Assembly: GCA_016748015.1 (NCBI GenBank)
Contig: JAAOMT010000723.1
Span: 262,544-326,543 of the forward strand
Direction of reading: 5' to 3'
DNA length: 64,000 nt
DNA from: Geosiphon pyriformis
Taxonomy: Eukaryota; Glomeromycota; Glomeromycetes; Archaeosporales; Geosiphonaceae
In this document: positions 11,781 to 23,540 of the stretch, piece after piece
Numbering within the stretch: position 1 is the stretch's first letter
How the letters are laid out: each line of letters opens with the position of its first letter
Translations under genes and position numbers: made by a program
Notes under the pieces: model-generated
What the model saw: only the letters and a program-made list of their open reading frames with translations
Databases searched by the model: none
What the model was told of the DNA's origin: nothing

Positions 11781-12886
11781 ATGTCGCAAAACCTTCTTTT
11801 CTCTACCGAACTCATCTCCTTCGAAGTTCAAGCCGCACTTCCTAAAGGTTACACCCTTCGCCCTTTGTCAAGTGACGACTACGAACGCGGGTTTTTAAAA
11901 GTTCTTTCTGTGCTCACAGTCATCGGGGACATTTCTAAAGCCATGTTTCTTGGTATGAAGGAATGCGGTCAATTTTAACACGTTGCTCACTAAGACTCCA
12001 TAGACCACAGAAGCTGATATAATTTTCTGACTCTATTTTTGCAACTCTCCCCAAATGGTTAATTAAAGAAAGGTTCAATTATTTAAAACAGCACAATCAC
12101 GAATATTTTACGGTTGTTATCGCTGACCCAACGGACCGCGTCGTCGGTGTTGGTACAATATTCGTTGAGCGTAAATTCATTCGGAATACCGGGCTTGTAA
12201 ATAATTTTACGAAATCTTCTTAATCCGTTAATTCAATTTCCAATTTAATCGGGCATTTTAATTTAGGTGGGTCATATTGAAGATATTGCTGTTGATGAGA
12301 GCCAACAAGGAAAGAAACTTGGCTTGAGGTAAGCTTTGTGGGTGGGAAGCTAGTTGAAGTATTAAAAGAATACCGACATACCCTGAAAGGGTGTTTCCAT
12401 TTCATCCAAGTCTCCTGGTCTATGAATATACTAATTTCCTTTTTCTAGAGTCATTCAAGCGCTTAAATATATTGGGGCCAAAACAGGCTGTTATAAAGGT
12501 AACATAATTTTATTATTAGTTTATCTTTTTCTTTTTTCTAATTTAAATCAATTTTTAATTCGTCGAATTCCTAAAGTAATTCTGGATTGTTCAGAAAAGG
12601 TAAAAGTCCTGATTCTTTGTTAAGATTCTCTAATTTTTTTGAGATTCTAAAATTTTAATGATATACTTGCTGCATTTTTTATCATGTGGTATCATTACAG
12701 AATGTGCCGTTTTATCAAAAGTGCGGGTAAGTATCAGGCTCGGGTTTATTATAAATGTTTTTGCTTTCCTGATTTTTTTCCAGATAGATTTTTTCGGTTT
12801 CTAAAACAAGATTTTTTTTCAGTTTTACGCGTAAAGAAGTCGAAATGGTTTGGTATACTGATGAGCCGCCCAAGGCCAATTTATAA
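11781..12886 (+). CDS. GNA1: Glucosamine-6-phosphate N-acetyltransferase
   Basis: Transfers acetyl from acetyl-CoA to glucosamine-6-phosphate, a cytosolic step to UDP-GlcNAc for chitin, N-glycans and GPI anchors. Seven exons (11781-11952, 12069-12196, 12267-12328, 12449-12498, 12577-12599, 12701-12726, 12823-12886), all in phase, 174 aa, the normal size for fungal GNA1. GNAT landmarks run in order: YTLRPLSSDDYERGFLKVL; YFTVVIADP; VGVGTIFVERKFI; the core GHIEDIAVDES; the acetyl-CoA pyrophosphate loop QQGKKLG; then CYKVILDCSEKNVPFYQKCG, with the Tyr typical of the active site. It ends shortly after VEMVWYTDEPP. Chitin-rich spores make this an essential pathway gene. Confidence 0.95.
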
Positions 12887-13127
12887 AACCCAAATCGGGT
12901 ATCGATATTTAAATGTTCCTGTCACATTGTTGAAAATGGTACTAATTATTCATTAATAAAATATTATCCTCCGAAATTTTGTTTTATATTCGATGCATGT
13001 CACACGAGTGTAATCTCCTTTTCCAGTTAATCAAATATTTCGAATAAATAAAAAAATGCTATACCTAAAATTTGCATGCAGATTGATCAAAATTTGCCAA
13101 CTTCCTTTTTGTGATTTAGTTGACGAC

Positions 13128-14387
13128 ATGGCAACTTGCCAACGTCTTTACACCTTTTCCCACCTATTGATCACCTATTTCTTATTCGTTCTTTCTATAT
13201 TGGTAGTCCTAAATTGTGCAGAATTAGAGCCAGCTTCAGCAAAATCACCTGGAACAGAACAGAGTCAGTTTGCACGTTTTGAACAACTTCTCGCTGGTGA
13301 CGGATCAGCTCCGTTTTTATTCGAGGAGACAAACTTGGATGCCATCGAAGATTCTAAAGCTTTGCGCCAATGGGGTGAAAACCTGGCAAAAGCGGCTGTG
13401 AAGGGTAAAGTACAACACATTTTAAAAAACCACCCACCACCTTCAGTTGCTAAAAGTGTTGTGAACCATATTTTGGGAAATCCTGGTAAACGGACACGGC
13501 ATCGTACCCCATCACCACCATCGAAAAGTTTCCGAGCAGCTTCCAACACCATGACTGAGAAAAAAACTGACATTCTAAAAGCATTGTTGTTGCTCGATTC
13601 TATTTATGATTCGGTCTCTGAGATTCCTTATTTTCGTACCGAGGAAGCGTTCGAACCAAACGCTCCGCGCTCTCCTGCTGTAGAAGTTATAGTTACTTCA
13701 TTAGTAATTCGTGGTAAACAAACTTTTGACAATTTTATTGACGCTACCTCTTCAACAACCGGCACAGCTTGTAGTTCTACCAATAAAACGTATCATAATC
13801 AGTCGGATCGTTCAATATTCTACAATTCTTTATCAGCCGGACTCTCGTCTGGCATTTTGACGCGACTATCCAAGAATTCCAATATTGACTTCAAAACGAA
13901 TATCTTGATCGATGTGATGAGTACATTGGCTATTCAAATTCATATGGTTAAGAGTATTGCTTCGTTAGCAGGCTTGGATACAGACGATGACGCGGTACGC
14001 ACCATGATTTATTTGTGCATCGCGTCCGATAGTGTGAAGAGTTTAATGGCACAAGCTGCGCGTGACTTGGCGATTATTTCAATGCGACGAATGGTTGGTA
14101 AAATTCCAAGTTCGGCCTTAGCTGCCATAAATAAACGCGTTGCGATGAAGCTGATTACCAAAGGAAAAATAGGGTTAGTCAGTTTGGCAAGCTTGGTGCC
14201 TCTAATCGGTGATTTAATCATTTTTATAGCAGACGGGATGTCAACTTATGGAATTGGTAAAGTAGCAAAATTTGTATTTTGTCCATTACCTACGGTTCCA
14301 CCATCAGAAGACCAGGGATCATCATCATCATCATCACCACCATCACCATCTTCCTCAGTCTCAGTTAGTTTAAAACCTGAATTATAA
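13128..14387 (+). CDS. EcsC-domain protein with N-terminal signal or anchor
   Basis: Intronless. I start at 13128 because MATCQRLYTF followed by LLITYFLFVLSILVVLNC looks like a signal peptide or anchor; the frame is open from an earlier ATG at 13056. 419 aa from this start. After a Pro/Ser linker, the region from about residue 160 matches the EcsC family, first described in Bacillus: KALLLLDSIYDSV, AVEVIVTSLVIRGKQTFDNF, GLSSGILTRLSKNSNIDFKTN, then hydrophobic helices (KIGLVSLASLVPLIGDLIIF). Ends in a Ser-rich tail. The molecular function of EcsC proteins is unknown. A mainly bacterial family with no introns here fits old horizontal transfer, but GC content and codon use look like the neighbouring genes, so it is not recent. 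Confidence 0.75.
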   Translation: MATCQRLYTFSHLLITYFLFVLSILVVLNCAELEPASAKSPGTEQSQFARFEQLLAGDGSAPFLFEETNLDAIEDSKALRQWGENLAKAAVKGKVQHILKNHPPPSVAKSVVNHILGNPGKRTRHRTPSPPSKSFRAASNTMTEKKTDILKALLLLDSIYDSVSEIPYFRTEEAFEPNAPRSPAVEVIVTSLVIRGKQTFDNFIDATSSTTGTACSSTNKTYHNQSDRSIFYNSLSAGLSSGILTRLSKNSNIDFKTNILIDVMSTLAIQIHMVKSIASLAGLDTDDDAVRTMIYLCIASDSVKSLMAQAARDLAIISMRRMVGKIPSSALAAINKRVAMKLITKGKIGLVSLASLVPLIGDLIIFIADGMSTYGIGKVAKFVFCPLPTVPPSEDQGSSSSSSPPSPSSSVSVSLKPEL

Positions 14388-14583
14388 GATGCTACAGAAA
14401 ATGATTAGACTCAAGATTGAATTTAAATGTGAAGTTTTGCTATTAAGAATAACAATTTGCCGGACTATCTTTCCAGCTCTTGACACTTTGATTTCTATGC
14501 ATATTATATTTTAGTTCTAAGTAATGAAAATATTATCGTATAATACTTTAGATTATGAGTGAATAGTAATAGTAATTTTTGTC

Positions 14584-17345
14584 CTAGTCTGCCTTGATAG
14601 CTGGAATTTAGAAAAAAACTTGTTAAAAATGTTGAAATTTCAAAAAATGTAAAAATTTAGACCAAACTTACCAGAATAAATTTTTCTTACAAACCAATAA
14701 GTACCGAAAAATCCCAAAGTTCCCGTTAGCAAACCAAATACACAAGAAGCGAGAAAACTATACATGAAATAAACGAGGGTTGGAATGAAGCCCGTAATTT
14801 GCAGTTTGGCAAAGTAGAAAATACTATATAGGAAAATATAGATGGCTGAGCTGCCACCGACAAAAAATGAACGCCACCACCAGTGATAATTCTGGGTTGA
14901 ATGAGAAATAATGCGCATTAATTAAAATTAATAGATGTTTATCAAATATCATAAATAGTTTACCTCTCCACACAACTGAAAATAGGTGATCACAATGGCT
15001 ATCTCAATTACTGTCACGACCAAAATGATAAAGACCAATCCAAGAAACCCAAACATATAGTAAAACTGATCTTGCCATATGGACTTCAGTATGAAAAAAA
15101 GCTCAATAAAGATAACCGCAAATGGCATCAAGCCACCAATCATTATGCTAAGAAACGGTGAGAAAATGTAAAAAACCAAGATTATCTTGTTTAAAAAAAG
15201 ATGAGCGCACTAAAATGTCTTACCTGACACCAGGTTGTAAATACCAAACTGATTCTGGAATTTGTCGAGGAATTTGGTTGGTACGTACGGGATGTTCAAT
15301 TATCTTCTTCTTATAACCAAAGTACGCTCCTATGAGCGCAAGTGGCAAAGAAATGAAGAACCAAATAGAAATCAAAGCAAAAAAAGTTCCAAAAGGTATG
15401 GCACTCGATGAATGTTGTGACCAGATGAAAAAGTTGAGCGCGAATATGACACCGAATATAAAACCCGGAAATAATATCGAGGTCTGTAAAGCAGATCGTC
15501 AAAATAAATAACTTTTGTAAAATATTGATCAAGACATTAAAATTGAGGATAACTTACGACAACAGCATTTTTTTTCCAAGCAGTCCCCTTAAATACTTTA
15601 TACATTCGCGAGCTGTAGTATCCAGCAAAAACACTTTGGCGGAAAAAAATTAGTTAATCACATGTCCAGCTTGAATAGAAAGAACTTTCTTATACATACG
15701 CCGAGAAAGCAAATAAAAATAGAGCAAATGATAGAAATCCACCACGATATGAAGGGTTTAAAACACCCAGAATCGAAAATACTATGAGAATTTTAAATGT
15801 TTATTAATATGTATTGATAGAGAATTTAATTTAATAAAAGTCAATACCCATAGTAAAGATCCCCATTAATAAAATTTGGACCCCTGATCCGAGCAAAGGG
15901 GCTAGAAAGCCACCCCATTTTGGCGGTCTGAAAACATCACCATGAACTAGTTTCCAACCTGTAGTATCATCTTGATCTTCCTAGCAATTTTAGACAAATT
16001 TTAGCATGTCGATTGTTTCAATGAAATTTAAGAAGAATATTTTACGAACAAGTTTCAAATCTTTTTCGTTATAAGAAGCGATATCTTTGTTAAGAGTTCG
16101 AAGCATGATGATAGCCACCATCGCAGACAGGAACAGAGCAATAATAAGGGAATTTATAATGGAGTACCAATGAATTTGTGGATCTGTATTGACTAAGTAA
16201 AGATCCCAACGATTTCCCCAAGATACTTGTTTATTCTTTCAAAAGGATTGAGAAAATAATGAGATTTAAATAAAATAACAAAATTAAGAATGATGAATAT
16301 CTTTAAAATTATTATTTACCTCTATCCATTCAACAGAATATGAATAAGTTACTGACACACTCCCGTTACCAACTTCCAATTTTTCATTTTTAGAGTTTTC
16401 CGGTTTGTCAGGGCAAATGTTTTTTAATGCATTGATTCTAGAGTAAAATATTTAAGTCAAGGATTAGAAACTTCTTTGGATCAAGTTTAATTAATGAGTG
16501 ATTATTTGTTGACACACATACACTTACGAATATGGTTCAACTTCAAATCCGACAATCAAGTATCCATTGGGATCGTTATCTTTTTTCTCATACAAAATCT
16601 TAATGGCAAAATGATTGTTAAGATATGCCGTCTTGTCGTTTCGCTGGCAAAATAAAAGCGAAATTTGATTAGCTTTCTATTTGATTTCACATAATTAAAC
16701 CTATAAGTCATAAATGCACCTTATCTTCAGTTTGGCCGAGGTTAAACCCAACTTCATATTGTCTTTGTTTTCCATCTGCCGTGGGATATGCAGTTGCACC
16801 GGGAAGGTTATCAACGATCCTGAAATTGAGTCAACTCAAATTGATATCAAGATTAAAGAAACCCAAAAATGGGAGCAAACCAACTCACCATTCAACTCGA
16901 TAATCTTTTTTGATTAATTGCTTAGCTCTCATTGATTCCCCGGCATTCAAATCTTTTGCACATACCACTAAGCATTCTTTATTAACTCCAACATTAAGCT
17001 ATTTAAAAAAGGAGAGCAGAGTAAGAAACTTGAAAAATTAACTTAAATTCTTGCACAAGACAGATTTACCTTCAATTTCTCGGGGCCAAGTTCGATGCGA
17101 TCACCGCGCAAAACCTCCCCCAAATTCAACCACCGATTTCCCCCTTTGCGAGCAGGACATACAAACGGAAGATCGCTATATGCAAAGGGAAGTTGAGTTT
17201 TATCGGAAAATATTTTATTGACATAGAGATCGACAGGTTCGTCATATTGAAAAGTTTTTGGGCTCAGTCCTGGAATATAGAAACCCGTGCCAAGCGGAAT
17301 GCACAACACTAGCAGAAATATAATTGTTCTGTGTAGTAGCTTCAT
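14584..17345 (-). CDS. Transmembrane 9 superfamily protein (TM9SF/EMP70)
   Basis: Thirteen exons: 17070-17345, 16889-16998, 16720-16819, 16528-16643, 16320-16437, 16050-16235, 15848-15980, 15700-15781, 15558-15633, 15224-15483, 14964-15147, 14672-14891, 14584-14600. All are in phase; 625 aa, the family size. A signal peptide (MKLLHRTIIFLLVLC) fixes the start, followed by FYIPGLSPKTFQYDEPVDLY, typical of the lumenal domain. Later marks are GWKLVHGDVFRPPKWGG, AGYYSSRMYKVFKG, GGLMPFAVIFIELFF and NYHWWWRSFFVGG. The last 17 nt exon supplies the C-terminus AIKAD, a KxD Golgi-retention (COPI) signal, so the tiny exon matters for localisation. These proteins act in Golgi/endosome membrane protein sorting. 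Nine C-terminal TM segments are expected and the hydrophobic stretches fit. Confidence 0.96.
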
Positions 17346-17547
17346 GTTGGTTTGATGAGGGAGTTTCTGTTTCAAGATAACAGGAAAAGTTTGATAAATA
17401 TTACCAAATTGATGCAACAATACCGAACTTTTGGGACGCGTGATCCTGCGTTACCCTCTAAAAAGTCATCAAGACATGTGTGTTTAAAAACGAATTTGCG
17501 AGATTCTTATCAGAGAACTGGGTGTGCTTATTTTTAATCCTAAAAAA
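17346..17547. promoter_or_regulatory. Bidirectional intergenic region, TM9SF / J-protein
   Basis: About 200 bp separate the divergent ATGs of an endomembrane sorting protein and an ER-type J protein, so both promoters must share it. No clear TATA element seen. Confidence 0.45.
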
Positions 17548-18685
17548 ATGTCAGAATATTTGAGTTTTCTTGGCTGGACCTTTCTACCACAGCTCGTGAC
17601 CAACTGGCTTCAAAGTTTATATTACAAGCTTTCCTACCCAGTTGGAGCAAACGTACCGAAACCAGGACAACAAAAGTATTCACGACATCATAGTCGAATA
17701 TATGCTTTTGTGGTGTTAGCTTATCTCGCTTATACAATCATTCAAGTTGATCAATCAATACAACCAAACTATTATAAGCTTCTTGACCTTGGTCGAGACT
17801 TTACTGACAAAGAACTTAAGACAAACTCTCGAAAACTGTAAGTTATTAAACCGGGTTCCATTTTTTAGAAAGAGTTATTGACAAAGCTAGGGTTTTCACA
17901 GACATCTCCAATACCATCCTGATAAAAATCCTGGAGAAGAAGCAAAGGCCATATTCATAGTTATACGCACAGCATATGATACTCTCTCAGACCCCGTGAA
18001 ACGTTTCGCATATGATAGGTGAAGGCTTTTTTATTTCTTTCGAACCTATTACGCCAAAAAATATCTTTCTAAATTGCTATATTCATTCTAAAGATTTGGC
18101 CCCGATATTGAACGATGGGATCATTCAAAAACGATACGTGATTACCTATACAATGGGTGGTCCTCTTTTGTCGAATTTTATTTGGGCACCGGTCTTTTAT
18201 TGCTTATACTCAATATCCTGGGGAAAGGACAATTTGGGCGATTCTGGAGATTTGTTGTATTTTTTGCGATGGGATGCCTGGAGGCAACTATGATACTTCA
18301 TCCGAAACCCCCGTTAATTCTATCCTTACTAATACCACATCGTGTCATTTTTGAACAAATTACGATATTACGACAAATCTTTATCACCACTTTTATTGGT
18401 TTGTCGCAAGTTGGACCAGTCTTGTTCCCTTCTGAATCAACCGATTTTCGTGAACCGCTACAAAGGCTGGATATTTTAAGCAATATAGTTGCAGAAGAAG
18501 CCACAAATCACGTACGAGCAGGGTTTGAACCTTTCGCACGTGATCCACAGGGTAGAGCTGATTTGAAGAGAAAAATGGAGAAATTGGCGATGGATTCCTA
18601 TTTGTATACGGATCCTGAATTCAATCGAATGTACAGTCAAGCCCATCAACGGATGGTCAGTCGGCGAAAAAATCCACGAGTTTAA
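17548..18685 (+). CDS. Membrane-embedded J-domain (DnaJ) co-chaperone
   Basis: Three exons (17548-17837, 17902-18018, 18094-18685), in phase, 332 aa. An N-terminal hydrophobic segment ([17 protein letters not shown]) is followed by a J domain at about residues 75-135: [18 protein letters not shown], then [17 protein letters not shown] with the essential HPD intact, and [19 protein letters not shown]. After it come several membrane segments ([47 protein letters not shown]) and a charged C-terminus. HPD stimulates Hsp70 ATPase. With TM segments on both sides the J domain probably sits at the ER surface or lumen. Fungal proteins of this layout exist, but I cannot name an exact orthologue. Confidence 0.88.
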
Positions 18686-19430
18686 TGAATATGTAAAAGG
18701 ATTAATAATTAATTTGCGCTCAAAGCTCCGCCAAAAAGCAGGTCTTTTTGAAAAATAAGATGCCTTTTGGGCAAATAAAAATGTTTCATAATTCTTATCT
18801 TCCAAATATGAAAACATGTGATCATTTTAATATGCTGTGTAAATCCTCAAAGAGACCATTTTCCATTTCTGGATTCGTTTTTAATGAGCGAATTTTTTGG
18901 AGATTACAATTATTTAGCCATTTTATATCATGGTAATTATAATTAATTTGAAGAAAGTTAATATTAAAATAACACTTGTGGGGATTGGAATTTTTTCATT
19001 TAGTTACAGCGTTATTTTTAATTAATACTAATCGAGTAGTTTTTAACCATTATTGTAACATTTTATTAAGACCAGTTTTTAAAGTCAAAATTTTCAAATA
19101 TTATTTTTTGACAATCAGAAATAATAAAAAGATAAAATAAAATATTTTAAATTGTTTACTAATTTTATGTTAAATTAATAATAAAAAATATCAAAATAAT
19201 TCAAATAGTTCAAATTTAAATCAATTTAATTATCAAAAAATTTTAACATTTAAATCACAAAATTGGCCAAATATTTATTTATAATTAAATTAAATTGCAA
19301 ATATAATTAATAAACATTATATTAGTTGTAATTCATTTTTATTTATTTATTTAACATATAAAGTTTTATTATTATTTATTACAATACAACAATCAAATGT
19401 TTTAAAATAAACATATTTATGTACTTTTTA
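18686..19430. other. AT-rich transition from gene block to repeats
   Basis: After the J-protein 3' UTR the sequence becomes A/T-dominated with nearly no CpG. No gene seen. Confidence 0.6.
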
Positions 19431-21394
19431 TATTATTACTCATAAAAAAACATACAAGAAAATAGTAAAAAAAAGAACAGATAGACCAATAGAAGAATAG
19501 TAGTTAACACATAAACACATTGTTTAGCAATGTGAAGCATAATCAGAAATTATGGCACATTGCTCAGCAATATAAAGCATTGTCAAAAAATCATAGCATA
19601 TTGTTCAATAATATGGAACAATGTTAGAGCACATTGCTTAACAATATGAGTATTGCTCAAGAAATCATAGCATATTGCTCAAGAATGTGAGTAATCTTAT
19701 AAAACCCAAATTATGTATATATAGCAAGAGCATTAAAAGCAAAAAAAACAAATCAGACAGAATAAAATCAATATCAAGATCTCCATTGAAATACATCTTA
19801 GTTAAAATTATCAATATTAATAAATAATTATTCACTATCTAAATTACTCTTCTTACAATCAATACTCTATGTTAATAGTATTTAATACTTGATTACACTG
19901 GAACAATAGCTCTTAATTATGGTGTTACCTAAGTAAAAAAACTGATTTAAAGTTATAAAGAAACATGACCAAAACATGACATAATACAGAATAGTGTGCA
20001 ATAACATTGGATAATGCATTATAACTTAAGATAATGCAAAATAACATGTTATAATGTGAGATAACACAGAATAATATGTAATAATACCAGATAACATATT
20101 ATAATATAGGATAACTAGTAATAACATAGAAAAATAAAGCAATTACAAAAATAACAAAGCAATAATTAGCAATAATAGAACAGTTAAAAAGCAATCCTGT
20201 AAAACCAAAAGAATATATAAAAATGAATAATTAAGAAAGATAGAAAAAAACAGACATTTAGATACAAATGACTAGACAAAAAGCAATTCTTTTATTCTCT
20301 ATTATCTCTTACTTGCTCTTAGATTCCAAAATAAATCAATTATTCAAAATCAAATTCACAAATATATGTTTTCAAAACTTCTATGTTCAAATTAAATTGA
20401 GTCATTGTTTTGTATCTCTATTTCAGAACAGATGCTCTTAGCATAATTGTCTCAAATCATTAATGATTTGGACCAATTGCTCTTGATTACAACAATTGAC
20501 AATACTAATTCTTTTTTTTTCTTTTTTTCTTTTTTTTATTTTTATTTTTTATTTTTTGTGAAGCAACAACATAGTAAAATTAACTGTTTGAGTAAAAAAG
20601 AGAAGCTCTTTTTAAGTTTTGGATATTAACATTATTTTGATAACTTACCAAAAGAGTAAAAAAAACAATATCAAACCTTAGTAACTGCATTTGTTAGCTC
20701 AGAAAAAATAGCTTACATTTATAAAAAGTTGCAATCAGTGAAAGCCAAACCTTTGTGTCTTATAACCAACAAATTCAACAGATAAATTCACAACTAGTAA
20801 ATAAGACCTTCAGAGACTAATAATCAAGACTAAATCAATGAAATTATGTAAAACATGCATTATTAATAATTAAGAGCACCAAATGTTACTATTTTTCTAT
20901 CTCACCAAGTTTACCTGTAACAACAGTTATTGATGGGATACTAACTTACCATTGTCTTAGCTTATTTCTTTAATTTCTTTTATTTTTCTTTTTTCTTTTT
21001 TTTCTTTATTTTTTTCTTTATTGTTTACTAATTGATTAATACATAAAGGTACTAATGTTAAGATATATAGTACTGATAAAAGACCCAGAAATAAGGATAA
21101 ATACTCATAATTAAGAATAGCTTACTAGAAGATTGCTGGCCATCATGCCAAGAAAAAAATCAATAGAATTGTAATTTTGAGAAGTAATGAACAACAAAAC
21201 ACATTAATTCAAAGGTTAATACTTAAAACATCACTAAAAAAAAACAATATCTAAATCTCTGTCTATTATACAAAAAACTCAACCAAAACCTTTAGATAAC
21301 CAAAATCTTCAAATAATACACATTATATCAGCTATTAAGCACCAAGTTACAGGTTTGTTATTTGATTTGAGACCCTAAATAATCATTTGTAACA
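19431..21394 (+). mobile_element. LTR copy A (decayed, apparently interrupted)
   Basis: Its start (tattattactcat) matches the start of the LTR at 63506, and its end (gcaccaagttacaggtttgtta ... tgtaaca) matches the end of the intact solo LTR at 50239-51054. Shared internal marks are a CCAAT box near 19484, the TATA stretch ttatgtatatata near 19714, the block ctatgttaatagtatttaat followed by a conserved acactggaacaatagctctt, a T/C-rich tract and aaaagacccagaaataagg. It is about 1.15 kb longer than the intact LTR; most of the excess lies at about 19923-20922. Just upstream of the TATA lies an array of short palindromes around CATTGCTNAGCAATG (19518-19690) not found in the other copies. Same orientation as the others, inferred from TATA before the pyrimidine tract. 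Confidence 0.62.
19923..20922 (+). mobile_element. Probable second LTR-like element nested in LTR copy A
   Basis: The 1 kb extra in copy A begins TGTTACC and ends ACCTGTAACA, so it has TG...CA termini with a short inverted repeat. It has its own array of roughly 24 bp AT repeats (ataatgcaaaataacat-like, 19985-20120), a TATA-like gaatatataaaa near 20210 and an aaaataaatcaa polyadenylation-like site near 20330: the same order as an LTR. I could not find a clean target duplication, so borders are tentative. Confidence 0.4.
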
Positions 21395-23089
21395 ATATAT
21401 AACTAAATATAAGTTTAATTAAAGTTAAATTACATTGAATTTATAGATAAAAACTTATTTAAAACCACTATTTTTTGCAAAATTATAATCAAATTTTAAT
21501 TTTTAGTAGACAAATTATTTATATTATATTTTATTTTAAAATTAAAAAGTTTTTACTTAATTATAAACAACTTTTTAAAAATACCAATATTTTTTTATTT
21601 AAAAAAATATACTAATTAACTTTATAATTAAAAAAACCAAAGTATTAATAAATTCAATAATAAACTTAAGTAATAAAGCCAATTTAATTAATTTAAATTT
21701 TAAAAAACCCAATTTAAAACTAATTACAAAATAAACAATTATAATAATAATAATAAAATTAAAAAAACAGTAGTTTTAACATAAAATTTTGCATAAATAA
21801 AACAAAACTCAAATATTTTGAAATTAATTACAGATTTAAACAAAAACTTCAGAAAAAAATATAAATATCTTGTAATTAAAGACCAAATAATTTACTTAAA
21901 ACAATATTAATATCTAAAAGTTTTTTATTAAATAAAACTTATTTTTAAAATACTAATTTTAATAATTACAATATTCAGAATTTTTAAAAAACTAAAAAAT
22001 AATAATAATATCTTTTAACTATTAAGTAAAGTTAAAAAACCAAGAAATAAAATAAGTATAATTACATATTTAAAAAACCAGATTATTAACTTTAAAAAAA
22101 CACAAAAAAAAATTTAACTTAATTTTAAAAATAATAATTTTTTTTAATTTAAAAAAATTATATACTGTTTTTTTAATAAAATTAATTAATAAAACAAAGT
22201 AATATTTAAAAATTTATGTAACTTAAAATAAACAATATTGTATTATTACTAACCAATAAATTTTAATTTAATATTAATAATTTTACCAAAAATATATATA
22301 GTATTTTTAATATTATTTATAAAAATTCAAAAAAATTATTATAAAAAACAAAAACAGCAAAAACAAAACCAAACACAAAAACTACAAAAATTTTTGCAAT
22401 CTTAAAAGTTTAAAAAAAAAGCTTTAATAAATTTAAGTTTAAAATACAAACTTTATATAAAATAATTTAATACTATTCTTAAAAATTAATTTTATAATAA
22501 AATTATATACAAACTGAAAAATATTTTTAAAATAAATTAATTTAATCTTAAAAAAAACACTAAGTACCAAAATAAAAACTATTGATTCAAAAAAATTTTA
22601 ATAATTAATAATTGGTTTTTAAGCACTAATAAAAACCAAAAAAAAAAGATTTTAGGTTTTTATTTAGTTAATTTAATTTTTAAAATTAAGTAATTTAATA
22701 AGTTAATTAAACAAAATTATATACAAAAATATAACTTGTTTTACTTTTAAAATTGGTAAAAATTAGCTAAAATTCAATATATTAAGCAATATAATTAAGT
22801 ATTAATTAAAGTTAATTTTAGCAAATATATTATTATTATTATTATTTAAAAAAAGAGTTGTTATTTATAATCAAATTAAAATTAAACACTATAATTGGTA
22901 AAAATATTATAAAATTAATATAAATATTCAAAAAATCAAATAAAATTTATATTTTATTTTTTATAAAAAAAAAACAGACTTTAAAATAACAATAAAAAAA
23001 AGCTTTTTTTTTAAGAAAATATATTAATTTTAATTTAAAAAACCATTATAAATTAACTTAATAAATCTATTTTAAAAACTTAAAACTTT

Positions 23090-23540
23090 CTTCAAAATTA
23101 ATACTGTTTAAAAACTTATAATTATAATTAATAGTTTAAAATTAATTAGTTATCAATTTTAATAATTACTTAATTACTTTTAAACTTAAATTAAAAAAAA
23201 AACTATTTTAATTTTTTTTAATTTTTTTATTTTTATTTTTATTTTTATTTTTATTTTTTTTTATATTATTAAATAGTCTATAGTTAAGACTTTTTAACTT
23301 TTACAGCAAAGTAATTATATATTATTAAAAAACTTACAAATAAGATATTTTTGTAAAAAAGTTAATTTTTATTATAAAATAATTGGTTATTTTATTATAA
23401 ATTTAACAGCATATATAATTTAAAGTATAAAAAAATATTTCGAAGATAAATTAGCTTATTAAAGATTTATTAATTTCTATTAACAGTAAAATTAATAATA
23501 AAATAATATTAATAACATAAAAAAAAACAAATTAAGATAT
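23090..23540 (+). repeat. Dispersed AT-rich repeat, copy 1
   Basis: Aligns by eye, same orientation, with 62470-62970: a T-rich run, tatattattaa, ttttacagcaaa, a second aaaaagttaatttttattataaaataa block, ttattttattataa, then aaagtataaaaaaatattt, ttagcttattaaa and an ending aataatattaataacat. Differences are mostly transitions and small indels. Confidence 0.6.

Noticed and set aside
19518-19690. CRISPR-like look of regularly spaced short palindromes
   Set aside because: Units vary and spacers are not unique sequences of constant length; the organism is eukaryotic, and the array lies within an LTR.
20447-21020. Pyrimidine tract and Phe-rich frame at 20.5 kb
   Set aside because: Part of the LTR-like T/C-rich segment, not coding.
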